This document shows positions 52,196 through 63,915 of a DNA stretch of 64,000 nt, piece after piece (positions within the stretch are counted from its first letter, which is position 1; each line of letters begins with the position of its first letter). The stretch is taken from positions 1,116,001 through 1,180,000 of the forward strand of contig JALQBC010000004.1 of assembly GCA_023375675.1 (NCBI GenBank). The letters run 5' to 3'. This DNA comes from Cytospora piceicola. Lineage: Eukaryota; Ascomycota; Sordariomycetes; Diaporthales; Cytosporaceae. The position numbers and the translations under genes are program-made. The notes below the pieces were generated by a model. It saw only the letters and a list, made by a program, of their open reading frames with translations, searched no databases and was not told where the DNA came from.

Positions 52196-53918
52196 GGGGT
52201 GAGCTGGCTTGGTGGGAGACTATGATGAGATGGTTGGCTGGGGTGGGTTCCTGCGTCTGGTGGTACGTTCGCGCGAGCACATGGAATGGCGGAAGACGAG
52301 GCGTAGTTGCTGCTGCACCGCTCACTCTTCGATGACACTCCTTGGAGGACGATGAAGCTAGGTGGACCCGGTGGTTTCGATGCGCATGGAGCTGACACCG
52401 CGCGCCATCGTGAGAACTGACCAGTGTCAGATGGATACCCAGCGCCATCTCAAGGACATGTTTGGGACACGCTTGGGATCTTTGGTGGATAGAAAAGCAG
52501 CGCTGTGGTGTTGCTGAGTCAGGATCAAGCGTGTGCATCTCGTGTTGCTCAGCACTTGAGATCTGCTGCGCACGACGTCGGGAGGCGCAGGCTGCTCGTC
52601 GCGCCGTGTGGATGAGGGATTCTGGAAAGAAGGATCATGATACCAGACATGAACGGAGGTGCACATGCGGAGGATGTCCCATATGATATATAGTATTAAT
52701 AGAATCCCGGTAGTGTTCATCTATCCTTACTGAGACTCCATGGACAACGCCGCCACTCCAATCCTACCCGTTCCGCAGCCCCGGTACTGAAATGGCATTG
52801 GAGCTTACACCTCCTCAGTAAAATTTTAGCCATGCTGCTATGTACTGAAGGTTGGTGATCCGCGACGCTGCCATTCATTTCGTTATGCACAGGCTGCATG
52901 GACGTCGGAAGAAATGTGTAGATGATGTATGGCGTAGGTCCAGAAGCACACAATCCAACGCACCCATATAACAGAATATTTGCAGCACCACACCTGGGCT
53001 TCACAGTTCACTCACCAGATTTGGAAGAAATGCATGTGGAAAAAACGTCATGCATGTCCTTTCAATCGATGAGATGTAGCATTGAGATCGCTGGTCGGTA
53101 TTAAGATCTTACGTTGCATGGTAAGATTCGAAATCATCTGCCAAAAAATTGTAAATCATGGGGAAACAACTAGAAGCGCCCCCACGCGCTAAAATCCAAA
53201 TCCTGCAAGGCTTCGGCCGGGGTTTATTCAAACTTTCGCTTTCTAAGTCGCGAGGCTTTGACGGTAAATATGGCGCGGTTTCAGAGCTAGAGCAAACGGC
53301 CCCCCCACTCAATGAGGCTTTGAGATTTTCCGTGACTTATAGGTCCGCACTTGCGCATCAGGCCACCAGGCCACAATGAGTACCAAGTGATGAATAAGCA
53401 ATATTTGGAATAAACCATTCGAGACACCAAACAGGTTCTTTGGTATTGTGGTCATCGTGGGCCTAGCATGGGACTTTAGGCATGGTAGAGCAGCAGGAAT
53501 CTATACCGCCGAGGCTGAGCTTCACCAGACTGGACCCAAACCCACTCTACAATCATGGTATTGATTCGCTCAGCATCATATTCGGCCCCTCCGAGTACCC
53601 TAGGGTAGTATGCCAGAGATTAGTATGCAAGTTGATAGTAGCGAGAGTCATCTGGTGGTTGCTCCTCAGTAATCTCGAATGTTTTGTCGAACAGCCGAGG
53701 TGGCGCATCCGGAGGCTTCGGCGCCTTTTCTTCAAGATGGTAAGATGAGATCGCAACATTAACGATGACGATGTGATACTATGGCTGAAATTGAGATCAT
53801 ATAAATCACGGCTTGGACCACTGGGAAGGCCGTGGTTGCATGTTGTAGCATATGCAACACCAAGGCTCAGAAAACAGCATCCCAAGCCAACATTGAACAA
53901 CCGGTTCAAAGAAACACC
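52196..53918. other. Intergenic, 1.7 kb
   Basis: No gene is supported. A palindromic CCCTAGGG lies near 53600. A 73-codon forward frame at 53158 has no recognisable features. Confidence 0.5.
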
Positions 53919-54477
53919 ATGTCCTCATCAAAACACGGCAGTGGTTCCGGCGGCGGAGAAGATCCGTTCAAGAACAATACCCCAGGGTCCATGTCCAAAA
54001 AACTGAAAGAGCCCAAGAAGAAGAGAGGCGGGTCCAAGAGGGAAGAGGAACAGAGCTCTGTAATTTTACCCGTTCTTTTGCTGCAACACATAACGAACGT
54101 GAAACAGACCCTAACACAATATCCAGAGACGCCGTACACAGAATCGCAATTCTCAAAGAGCATACCGAGAGCGTCGGGAGCAAAGACTGAGAGAACTCGA
54201 GGTTCAAGTGCAGGAAGCCGAGCTCTTCAACCAGACCCTGACCGCGGCCTACCAGGAGCTGAAGGCGGAGATGGACACACTTCATGCTGAAGAGGCTCAG
54301 GAGCAGTACTATGCCCAGTATTACAGCCAGGCAGGGCAATCGTACGATCCATCATTCGCGGCTTCCGCCTCAGGAACCGCCAGTTATGGGGGCTCGGATC
54401 CCACACTGTGGGATGATAGTGCTTGGGATCCGGAAGGGTGGCAGCCTGGAGACAACTCACACTATCATGGAGCATAA
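53919..54477 (+). CDS. Small bZIP transcription factor
   Basis: Two exons, 53919-54059 and 54127-54477, with a 67-nt intron (GTAATT...CCCTAACAC...ATCCAG), give 163 residues. The splice joins a basic, Lys/Arg-rich N-terminus (KKLKEPKKKRGGSKREEE) to the bZIP basic region RRRTQNRNSQRAYRERREQR, which carries the invariant N-X7-R (N53, R61). A short leucine-zipper coiled coil (LRELEVQVQEAELFNQ...) follows to about residue 105. The C-terminus is Tyr/Gln/Ser/Asp-rich with Trp (DSAWDPEGWQPGD), resembling an acidic activation domain. The QRAYRERRE type resembles fungal AP-1/Pap1-like factors, but the short length suggests another subgroup. An acceptor nearer the donor would give the wrong frame. Confidence 0.88.
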
Positions 54478-55518
54478 TTCCGCGCGGGATTATGGTATAT
54501 GGATCCATTCGGGCGGAGTAATGGAATTGTGGTTATTGTATTATTTTTGTTTGTATGGATTAAAATGGAAGCGGAAAAGTTGATAGATTGGAAAACCTCA
54601 AGTACCTTGAATTATCTCGATAGTTCATAGCCAAAATAGAGGTTCATGTAAAAGAGTAGTGGTTGAACGTCTTTGATTCAGAGGTTTCGAGACAATCTGT
54701 CATACGGATTTAGGAACTGACATTCTACTATAGTAGTCTTTACCTGGTTATATTATAGTGGTCATCTCTGAGAACGTCGAGGTTTGTCCCATATCACCTT
54801 GGTTTGTCAAATTCAGCCGCAAATGTTCAAATACAGTTGATAGCGTACCTTTCTGCGTAGACAGTTAATCGTACCGACCAAAAGAAGACCATATGGCATA
54901 TACATATGCGGTATAACAAGGCATTAGCGTACCCTACATATGTAAATAGCTGGTAATTAGCTAGGCGAGCAACTATATATAGTACATGAATAGTAGGCAG
55001 AAGTGCTTGATTCCTTATGAAGAATCCTCTTATGAAATTACAGTCAATCTATACTCATTTGACTCAAACACATGTTCACGTTTACCAATTAGGTGCTAGT
55101 AATAAATACTAAGTAGTCACAGATCTTGTTTCATCGCAACTTCGTAGAACGAGAGTAACAAACAGTTATAACGTAAAGACTGTAGTAATTTGACAACGCT
55201 GAAGCAATTAAATGCAACACAAACCAGCCAGCCAGTGAATTTCGGTACAACCTTCACCCCAACCGTGGCTATGAGGATAGTAGTAGCGTTCAACGCAGCT
55301 ATACTTCCTCAACGCAGCTATACTTCCTCATCGCAGCTATACTTCCTCATCGCAGCTATTCCTCATCGTACATCGGACCTAAACCCTTGGCAGAAATTGC
55401 AATGTAATCTCTATAGATAAATGTTAATTTAGTCCTATACTCCTGAGATGGCTGAAACCAATATGTCTCACCGGGGACGTTGTTGGTACATGACCGGGTC
55501 CCAGCCATCATGGCCTCC
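54478..55518. other. Intergenic with a 19-bp tandem repeat
   Basis: AT-rich flanks of two convergent genes, with the tandem repeat at 55291-55368. No gene is supported. Confidence 0.5.
55291..55368. repeat. 19-bp tandem repeat, about four copies
   Basis: Units CAACGCAGCTATACTTCCT at 55291-55309 and 55310-55328, CATCGCAGCTATACTTCCT at 55329-55347, then a shortened copy to 55363. It lies in the 3' flank of the KPAA gene. Confidence 0.9.
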
Positions 55519-56450
55519 TTATTTCTTGATAGGCTTGGCAGGCTTTGCTGCGGGCTTTGCTGCAGGCTTTGCTGCAGGCTTTGCTGCGGGCTTCGCGGCG
55601 GGCTTCGCGGCGGGTTTAGAAGCAGAAGCAGTAGATGTGGACTTTGACTTCTTCGCAGCGTCCTTATTGTCATCGGTGGCCTCTCGCTTACGCACCAGGC
55701 GACCGGATCTGGTCGTCTCGACTGATGTGTTTGAAAGTCTGTTAGCATATGGGCGCAAGCGCCAGCACCTATATCCAACCATGGGAGGGAGTCATCGTGC
55801 GTTGTCAACGGCTCTTGAAGGGTTGGGTCTGGTCAATCATGCTTACACATTGCGCTGTACTTCGTTTCATCTCTTCTGAACCTCATAGCCACTGTTCCAT
55901 ACTCATAGGAGCTGGCATTGTTTGGCTTGGGCGCCTGAAGGGTGCCCCTGTGGTGATCGATCAACTCATATTGGCCCAACTTCGACCGGGCACTGGTTGC
56001 GGTTATGACCCTGTGGGCATGCACAATCTGATTCGGTTCGCTGGGCCTGGTGTAAACCTGCAACTCGTTAGATCTGGATCATTCTACGTTGGCATTGGAT
56101 CAAAGCCCACAGAGTTTGTAAACATACCTCGACATCACCCGGATGTGGCGCGCCTGTGGCGGGGACCTCGAAGAAATGCGCCCGGTTGTCTACGTGGTTG
56201 TAAAGTTACGAGTAAGCCGGTCGTATCTGATTGGCATGGGAAGATTGGACAGTGTTTCCTTACACTCATCTGTCAACTGGGCTCGGGTTTGAGAGTTGAT
56301 GCGTCTGTGGGTCACACCAACGGCATAAGCAAAACAGTTGTAGGTATTGTCATTTGGTTGTCCCGTGCTCCGGTACCAGCCAGCTGCGGTCTGGTGGGCA
56401 TTTTGTGCTCCAGCGAAGCTTGCCGTCATATATGCGTCGAGGTTTGCCAT
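55519..56450 (-). CDS. NCFAYAVG-domain protein with KPAA-repeat basic tail
   Basis: Four exons, 56264-56450, 56128-56189, 55849-56057 and 55519-55738, give 225 residues in one frame. Introns: GTAAGG...ACGTAG, GTATGT...GTTGCAG, and a third with donor GTGTAAG and acceptor GCTAACAG, the least certain. The N-terminal domain has YNCFAYAVGVTHRRIN at about residues 37-52 and HFFEVPATGAPHPGDVEVY at about 67-85. A Cys followed later by a His and a GDVxxY strand recalls small papain-like or DUF7689-type folds (inference). Exons 3-4 lead to a Lys/Ala/Pro tail with six KPAA repeats (12-bp units at about 55540-55620) ending KPAKPIKK, like histone H1 or nucleolar tails. No signal peptide; nuclear or nucleic-acid binding is likely. 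Confidence 0.7.
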
Positions 56451-57515
56451 TTTAGCTGTATGGACAAGTGTAAAGATGTTAAGTGGTAAGTTGTGTAGCT
56501 GTGAAGTGATGATGAAGCTTGATGGTGCGATTTGTTATCTGTATTTGGTGAGAGAAACACAAAATTGAGAGGACTGAAAACACTACATATATATATACAC
56601 ACACATATATCCCGTTCCATGTGTGAGTTCTGCATTCAGTACAGTAAGGACTCAGAGACTATTCTCGGCGGTCTTGAAGGAGGGCCACAGCAATGGGCGA
56701 CTGGAAGGCTGATGATTCCATGGCTATATTCCTCCGACCACAATTATTGAGGCGCCCTCACGGTCACCATCAGCTTCAACTACCTCCAAGTATGGTCACG
56801 GTTTGGTTGTGCTGATGTTGAATTTCGGTATGTATGCATGTGTGGAAACGAGCTATCAAGACGATGTGGCAACGTTTGCATCGTTTCATAAACCACCAAG
56901 GCCCATTCGTCTGTCGAAGTATTTCTCACCCGAGTGCTAATATATAGGGAGAAATGGCCTTGACATCTAAATCAATATGTCCATCTAACATGGTCTAATG
57001 ATTGGTACGTGCTAATAAGCTCATTGTTTATGGATTACACAGGCACGGATTGTTCTTTATTGATTATTGATACACATTATGCATTTGGGTACTTAGTAAG
57101 CTATGGCAAAGGAGCGACTCCCTCCGGGGCTGGTGTTGCACATGTGCTGACAGAAGGATGGGCTGTCGCTCAAATGGGCTTACGTGCGTACTTGATGATA
57201 GATCTTTCGATAGATCTAGACTGAGCCACATATGGTAGTTGACTGGTAATTTTCTAAAGAGGCGGCTGATGTGAGCATACTTCCAGATCTCATAATTCTA
57301 AAATGAGATGGCGAGCGCCAAAGCGGCCGCTAGATACTCGATATAGCAGAACTGAAACCTGGGGTATTCTGAGAACAACATCAAACCTGCGTTGATTATT
57401 AGACCCTTCTAAACCTGTCCCAGCCAAGCAAAAAATCAGGTTCTCCCTTCCCCTTCCAAACTAAGTTCTCATTGATCTGTTTCGATTCTGATCAGACGTG
57501 TCTGCTCTCAAAATC
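56451..57515. other. Intergenic, about 1 kb
   Basis: TATA/CA alternating tract at about 56585-56612 upstream of the KPAA gene. No gene is supported. Confidence 0.5.
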
Positions 57516-58923
57516 ATGGGCTATTTCGATGATTGTCGTCCGGACCAGCGTTTCACCATACACCGCAAGTCCTTCGACCACTGCATCGTCAATGACTGGG
57601 ACCAACGGCGCGTCGTGACCGTTTTTACATCATGGGCAGAAGCAGATGATGATGTCCTTCTTAACACCCTCGCTCGCCACATCGACGACATCCCGGCGGA
57701 CGCCGTCTTGGTCGAGGTTTCGCGAGAGGGCGACTTGTTGTCATCCTCCTCTGACGTGGCTGAGGACCGAACGATGATTCCCTTCTATCCTTCAGTCAGG
57801 GATTTTCCATCAGAGCTTCCGAGAATTAACAGGTCAGGCCTCACCGAGGTGGATCGGCTCGGGATACAAGCAGACTTGACCACGTACGAGCCGCAACGCT
57901 GCCCGGGACAAGTCAGATGCGTCGCATTCAAATATTACTTGAACGAACCACAAGTTCCTATTTTCTGGCACGAGCTCAACTGCGTGATACGGATCCCTAA
58001 GCACCCAAACATCGTACCATTCGATAGCCTAGTTGTCGATAGAATCGATGGCGAGGATAGAGTTGTAGGATTCACGGCTCCTTTCATCGGTGGTGGCACT
58101 GTTGAAGACAACACAGATCGAATCTTCAAGCTCAAATATTTGAAACAGCTTCTGGAGGTTAGTTTCCTTTCTCACCTTGATCATACCTCTCTCTCGGTAT
58201 TCAGCCCAAGTACTAACCAGCGTCCAGACTATCGACTACCTCAATCTGAAGCTCGGCATAGTCCACGGCGACATATGCCCCTGGAACCTCCTCATCAACC
58301 CGGACACAGACAACCTTCAGATCTTCGACTTCAACATGGCCGCCAGACTCGGCTGGGAGGGCGACACGTCGGAGGGAGGCCATGGCGCCTTCGCCTTCGA
58401 CGAGCACCGCAACGACGTCAAGCTGGCCGTCTTCACCCTGTACGAGGTCATCACCCGCGACCTGCACTTCCGCGAGGAGTACTACCCCCACGAGCTAGAC
58501 ACCTCCATGGTGCTCGGCCTGGACGACTGGGAGGCGCACCCGGACGTCCGCCTCGATGCGGACGTGGCCGGGTACCGCCGGCTGCTACTGTCCTGGCTGG
58601 ATGAGAGGGGGCGGGCCGACGGGCACGTCGTTCATTTCTCGCAGCTGCCGGGCGCCCTCGACTGGCCGCCGCTGCCGGAGTTCCCCGCCTTGTACGACGG
58701 GGAGCGCAGAGCGGCACACATGCGTCAGGTGATGATCATGCGGGGTGGTGATTTCCTGACGTGGCAGCGCCCGGGGAGCAGGGAACTTCCGCTGCCACAG
58801 GGTCAGCGTCTCCTGGCCACAGGTGATGTGGTGGAGGACGACTCTACCACGGAAGATGCCATGGACGACGACGGTGACGATGTCGGCGATAATCAGGCTT
58901 TGGGTAATAAGCAAGACGGCTAA
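57516..58923 (+). CDS. Divergent protein-kinase-like protein
   Basis: Two exons, 57516-58157 and 58228-58923, with a 70-nt intron (GTTAGT...GTACTAACC...GTCCAG), give 445 residues. It resembles a large lineage-specific group of fungal kinase-like proteins. The N-lobe is diverged: CVAFKYY holds the likely ATP-binding Lys and HELNCVIRIPKHPNIVPF is an alphaC/beta4-like segment. The catalytic loop is HGDICPWNLLI (Gly in place of the HRD Arg) and the metal-binding motif is DFN (FDFNMA) rather than DFG. The C-terminal tail from about residue 400 is acidic (DDSTTEDAMDDDGDD). Catalysis is possible but unproven. Exon 2 is much more GC-rich than exon 1. Confidence 0.82.
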
Positions 58924-60156
58924 TATGGTAAGAAAGCCATACTGAGCGCTACGCGCCTAGATGAATTTGAAATATCAGCCTAGCACTATTTTGCCCTCGA
59001 ATTTCGTACGCAATGCTGATGGCCGGTTGAGCTGCCCAACTTCCTCCATGAAACTGAGCATTCAGAAGAGCAATGACCTTGGAAGGCATGCTTAGTCGCG
59101 TGGATTCCGAACGTTGTATGTTATTCCAGTTCTGTACAGTATGACATCTAATATGGCAGATCCATAGCAGGTTGGTGCCCGTCACCCAAAGCTGGACTAG
59201 ACATCCACCTCTCTATAACCAACCCCTCTTCCAAGATGCGTCCGGACTGCCCGTCTGGTCCAGCCTCGTCTCTCCCGTTATCACCGCCACCCAACACCAG
59301 CCCACCAACAGAAAGAGGGGCCGTGACTACCACCGCTCAACACGCAGAACTCCTCAAGGACAAAGTATAGGAGAAAAAGAACGGGGAAAAAGAAGACAGA
59401 AGGAAAGAATAGAAGAAATAAGAAATAGACCCCTTCCCAAAGACGACGCCAAGGCAAAGCAGACAACGAATGATGACGAGAAGAAATGCTCAATGGTGAT
59501 GTTGGGTTGTTCGCGAAGACACTACTACAACGACAAAAATGAAGCAGAGTGAAACAAGACTTCTAGAGAAAAGGACATCTTCGTCTTCCAGAAATGAACC
59601 CGCTTGACACGTCTTTCCATCGCACTGGCTTGTATGATTTCATCGCCGCTTGATCCAACCCAGAGCCCAGTCCTTCTATAATCCGTCCTCCAAAGACAAC
59701 GTATCCGGACCGTCCCGATCTAATCCCGGTACTGGCCCACTTGTCCTCCCACCCCCCTCCGTTCCTTCTCACATCCGCTTTCCAGTCATGTCTCGTGGAA
59801 CGCAGGCTGGGCAAAGGCGGACTGATCATGCAGGAAAGACCATAAATGGGAATATATTCCTACATGCAGAACCGCCGAGCCCTACCATGTTTCTCCGTCC
59901 GGGTTCCGAACGATGAATTAGACAAACATTTGATGTGGATTCTTCTTTAGAAAGTTTCGAGTGTTGCCTCCGTTTCCACCGCCGTGTCAGTAGATCACCA
60001 AACCACGCACACGTACACCTTGATCCGTTTTGCCGAACGATCATACCGTATTTCGTGAGACCAAATCCAGAACACCGAGTTGAGTTTCCTTTTCGACAAC
60101 CAAACAAACGCAAGATGCCCACACGCCACGCCAACCGACTGCAAAAAGGACTGTAT
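58924..60156. other. Intergenic, 3' flank of CCR4
   Basis: No gene is supported. Lys/Glu-rich short frames at 59330-59500 reflect purine-rich sequence, perhaps the CCR4 3' UTR. Confidence 0.5.
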
Positions 60157-62491
60157 TTATCGACTCGAGAACTCGGAATCCGCCAACAACTTCTTGTCTT
60201 TCCGCGCCTTGATGGCCACCTCCGCCATGATGTGGATGTGGTCCGACGGGAAGTGATAGGTGGGGAAACCGGGGACCCGCTTTAGGTATTCTCTGTCAGG
60301 CGGGCCCAGCAGCGAGACCACCTCGAGCGAGTTGCTCGAGTACCAGATGTAGTCGATTACGCCATCGAAAGTTGGCACGTAGTTAGTGAAGGGCATCTCG
60401 TCTGGCGTACTGTTCAGGGGCGAGTAGGATGACCTGAGGTTGAAAGGGTGTTCAATGCCGTCACGAGTAAAGCTGCCGTATTGTCGACCGCCGAAGTCAG
60501 GGTGGTCGGGAGAGACCCGCCCCTTGGAGAGCAGCTCGAAGACAGAGCTGTCGCAGGTAGAGTTGTAATCACCACAGACAAACAGCGGAATATCCGTGTT
60601 GTTTCGGTACTCCTGAGATGGCGCGATATCGGGCACTGGCTCTTGCTCCTCATCTTCCTCCGGAGCAAGCTGGATGAACTTCTTGTCTCGACATGGAGGC
60701 CATCGCGAGTACTTCTCGGCCTGCTTGGTAACATTTTCCATCAGAATAGCCGTCTGGATCAGTTTGACGTCTGCCAATTCTGGTTCCCACGCAAGGTGAG
60801 CGTTCGCCACAATCATCCGTGCTCCCGTCTCTCGGCTCTCGAAGAAGCAGATCATGCCAATATTGTCCTTGGGCATGACACGGTTGAAAATATCGTGGTG
60901 ACTCTTCATGTCTGGCCTGTTGATGGCGATTGTCGCGAAATCGATAATCTGTTTGTCCAGGAGTATGTATTTCCTAGCCTTGTAGAAGACCGCGCAACCA
61001 TCAACAGCATTAGCTTCTTTGACACCCATAATCTTGGCTTTGGACCGCGAGAACTGCAATCCCTTATATCCGTTGGCAGCTAGCTGTGGGTGGAAGACGT
61101 CTTGCATCGCATCGACAGAAACCTCCTGCAGGCACACAATATCGGCATCGCGCTCTCGGATCTCTTGTAGTATGGCGTCTTTCCGGTACTCCCAGGACAA
61201 TGCTCCAGTCGGCGTGTAGCCGTACATTTGTGTCGTGGAATACTTTTCGCAGAGAATGTTCCAAGTCATAATCTTGATTCGCTCTAGGGAAGGTGGGCTA
61301 TCCGCATTGACAGGGACCACTGCCCGCGGGTTCGGAGGCAGCGGCACTAAACTCGTCGTCAGCAACACCGTCATATCAGTCATGCACCGATGTAAACCAC
61401 TTACCAGGTGCTTGTTCGCGCAGGAGGCCGATCAAGCTCTTAGTGCCTTTATCCATGAGCTCCTGTTTCATATCCTGGTCCAAGGGGTTACCCTCGACGC
61501 CAAGTGCTTCGAGATTGAAGAGCGAGCCCAACTCGTACGGGAGCGTCCGGATCTGGTTGTCGAAGAGGAATAGCTGCTTGAGAGCGGTACACATGCCCAT
61601 TTCCGGAGGAATGTCCGCGATTTGGTTGTGCGACAGGTCCAGCAACGTTAGATTCCTTAGCTGACCGAACTCTGCAGGGATGTGTGAGAGCTTATTTGAC
61701 GCCAGGTAGAGCTCTTTGAGAAAGGTGTAGTGAAATAATGGCGATGCGAGGTTCCGCATGCCCTGGCCACTTAGATCCAGATTGAACCAATCCTGCCGTT
61801 CATCTGTCTTTTCGATCATGTGCGGGCGTCTGACTCCCTGCTCATCCTCTCCATCGCCAGCATTTGTGTTTGATGTTGCTGTGAGCGAGGGACCGATCCC
61901 CCTGTTCTCTGCTGCCTTCAGCCGAGCGAAGTAATGCCCCTGGTGCTGCTCCACCATCGTCGAGTTTGCTCTCTCTGCATCTTTATGCAGCCGGAGCTGC
62001 AGTCCCCATTCCTCGTTGATCTGCTGTGCCTGACCGCCTCTTGTTGCACCGGAGTGGCCGTTGGGAATGTTGTTGCTCGTGTAGGGGCTCGAATTCGGTA
62101 TTACGCCGCTAGAATATCCGGATGCGTGGCCCATAGACCCAGCATGGCCAGAATGGTCGGGTTGGATTCCCTGGTGGTGTGGAGCATGGGAGTACTGGTG
62201 CGTAGGGTTCGACGGATGGTTGTAAAGCATGGGCATGCCACGCGACGCAGCGGAAGGCCCGCCATTGAGGCGGGAGGTCGGCCCCTGCTGGTGGCCCGAA
62301 TTGTACATGCCTTGGGAGGAACGGCCGTGGGAACCGATATCAGGGGATTTGGAGGGTGGACGCGAGCTTGGAGAGACGTGACTGAGGAGCGTGTTCAAGA
62401 GGGTTTGGTCCGCAAGCGGGTTTTTCGGTGTGGGCTGTACGTAGATGAGATTACCAAGGTGCTGCTGGAGATATTGATAACCATCTGCCAT
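60157..62491 (-). CDS. CCR4: CCR4 deadenylase, catalytic subunit of the CCR4-NOT complex
   Basis: Two exons, 61405-62491 and 60157-61346, with a 58-nt intron (GTAAGT...TTTAG) that rejoins REQAPVPLPPNPR, give 758 residues. CCR4 shortens mRNA poly(A) tails in the cytoplasm. A Gln/His/Ser/Gly-rich N-terminus (about 1-230) is followed by leucine-rich repeats at about 235-335 (LKELYLASNKLSHIP, LTLLDLSHNQIADIP, LKQLFLFDNQIRTLP, LEALGVEGNPL), which contact the NOT scaffold. The endonuclease/exonuclease/phosphatase domain has MTWNILCEKYST, the catalytic Glu in VCLQEV, CGDYNSTCDS and a final SDHIHIMAE with the catalytic Asp-His. The first part of the N-terminus is unlike common CCR4 starts, so an extra upstream exon is possible. 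Confidence 0.95.
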
Positions 62492-63738
62492 TTAGCTACC
62501 ATGTGTGACAGCCGTAGGAGGGACCAAACAGGGATGGTTGGGGTGGTAGGTGATTTAGACAGCGCTGTGGCTCATGTAAAGTATCGATAGAGCAACGTTG
62601 AGGTCGGTGTCGGCACATGGAACTCGACGTGTCGTGGCTTCAGCATAGAAGATCGAAGGTCGAAGGCGAGAAGCAGAGCAAGTTGGTCTCCTTCTCGAGG
62701 TCAAGGCCCCGTCCAACAGCACACTTATCAGATGTTGTCGAGCTGTATCGGGACCATTCGAGGTGGCCAAGGTGTTGCTGGTCACAGCTGACTCGGTCGA
62801 GGGGAGCAGCACGGGAAGCTGTTGGCCGACGCAAACGGCGCGAGTGGGAAACGGCGCGAGTGGCTGGTGGCGATGGGGTGTTGTGTTTTTGTTCTTTTGT
62901 TCTGTGATTGGGAAATGTATTCGAGTCCTGCACTGTAAGGAAGAGAGGGTTGTCAGCTAAGGCCAGGTCGAGATCGAGATCGAGATTAGATTGCGGCTGA
63001 GGGTGTTTCCTCTGCAGGGTATTCGAGGGGTGGTGGGCTTGTCTGGGGTGATGGAATCGATGGAGGGGAAGATCTGGAGCTGGGGCAGGCAGGCAGGGTA
63101 GGTGGTCGAAGTGCTTGTCAGTGAATGGATCTGAAGGAGGAGTCACAGCTCACCCATATGAATGAAAGTTCGCAGTTACAGAAAATACTGTATGAGATGG
63201 CCAATGGATACTTGGATGCCAAAGATATGAGCTTCCTGCTGTGCTTGAGGTGTCTCAACATCACCCGTCCAAAGCTGAGAAGGAGAGTCAGGGAAGTGGT
63301 CCGTGCAGTCTTTGACACGTGACTTTGAGAAAGCTTTCCCAAGCTGACATAATCGTCTTGTCGATAAACCCCTGGTCCTCCCCTGGTCTTACTCCCTGTT
63401 GCGAAAGCCCAGTTTCCCCTCCAAAGATAAGAACCTTGGAAGTACTTAGATGGGCAAGAGAGTCTACTGAACGATGAAGAAAGTGACATACTATCAAAAG
63501 GGAAGCTTTATAGGAACTTGTAAAGCGATTGAGTCGTCTACTAGTTGCTGAATCAAACGTTGCGCCGGACAAGTCCAAGTTACCGATCAAGAATGAATAG
63601 GAATATAGCTGGTGCTAGCTACCATAGCTCTATAGCTCCTAACCATACACATGATGCCGAGTACCAATTGCCGACTAAGCTACCTAGTGCCTAGGTAATC
63701 AAAAGACATCTAACAGCAATTTAGGTCTAGGTACTTAC
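62492..63738. other. Intergenic upstream of CCR4
   Basis: CCR4 promoter and 5' UTR; the reverse-strand frame at 62640-63146 is low-complexity and not convincing. CCTAGGTA-type units occur at about 63680-63735. Confidence 0.5.
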
Positions 63739-63915
63739 TGGATCACTCTTAGAAGCACGTTCAAAAAACATCTGGGCGCTCACATCAAAACAGGCTATAG
63801 TGCAAGTAGAGCCGTTTGGGCACAGAGGCTCAAGCAGGCCGGGATAAGCCAGCAACAGTCTAGTCTGCTCTATAATCTGCCTTAAGAACTCTGGCCATTT
63901 GACATGGTGAACCTT
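63739..63915 (-). CDS. Possible internal exon of a gene running off the right edge
   Basis: On the minus strand a 59-codon open segment (KVHHVKWPEFLRQIIEQTRL through FFERASKSDP) is bounded by an acceptor-like TATGTAG at 63916-63922 and a strong donor GTAAGTACC at 63730-63738. It has good coding composition with several Cys. The flanking exons cannot be fixed from the window and no family is recognised. Confidence 0.35.

Noticed and set aside
55448..55879. Plus-strand frame with AGFAAGFAAGFA repeats
   Set aside because: It is the opposite strand of the KPAA repeat; the minus strand gives a multi-exon gene with consistent splice sites.
59172..59552. Lys/Glu-rich plus-strand frame
   Set aside because: Purine-rich low-complexity sequence between convergent genes, no homology features.
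62405..62460. Possible extra intron at the start of CCR4 (GTAATC...CTCAG)
   Set aside because: Removing it would shift the downstream frame; the unspliced frame is open and continuous.
62640..63146. 168-codon minus-strand frame upstream of CCR4
   Set aside because: Low-complexity Pro/His/Ser composition; more likely 5' UTR and promoter.
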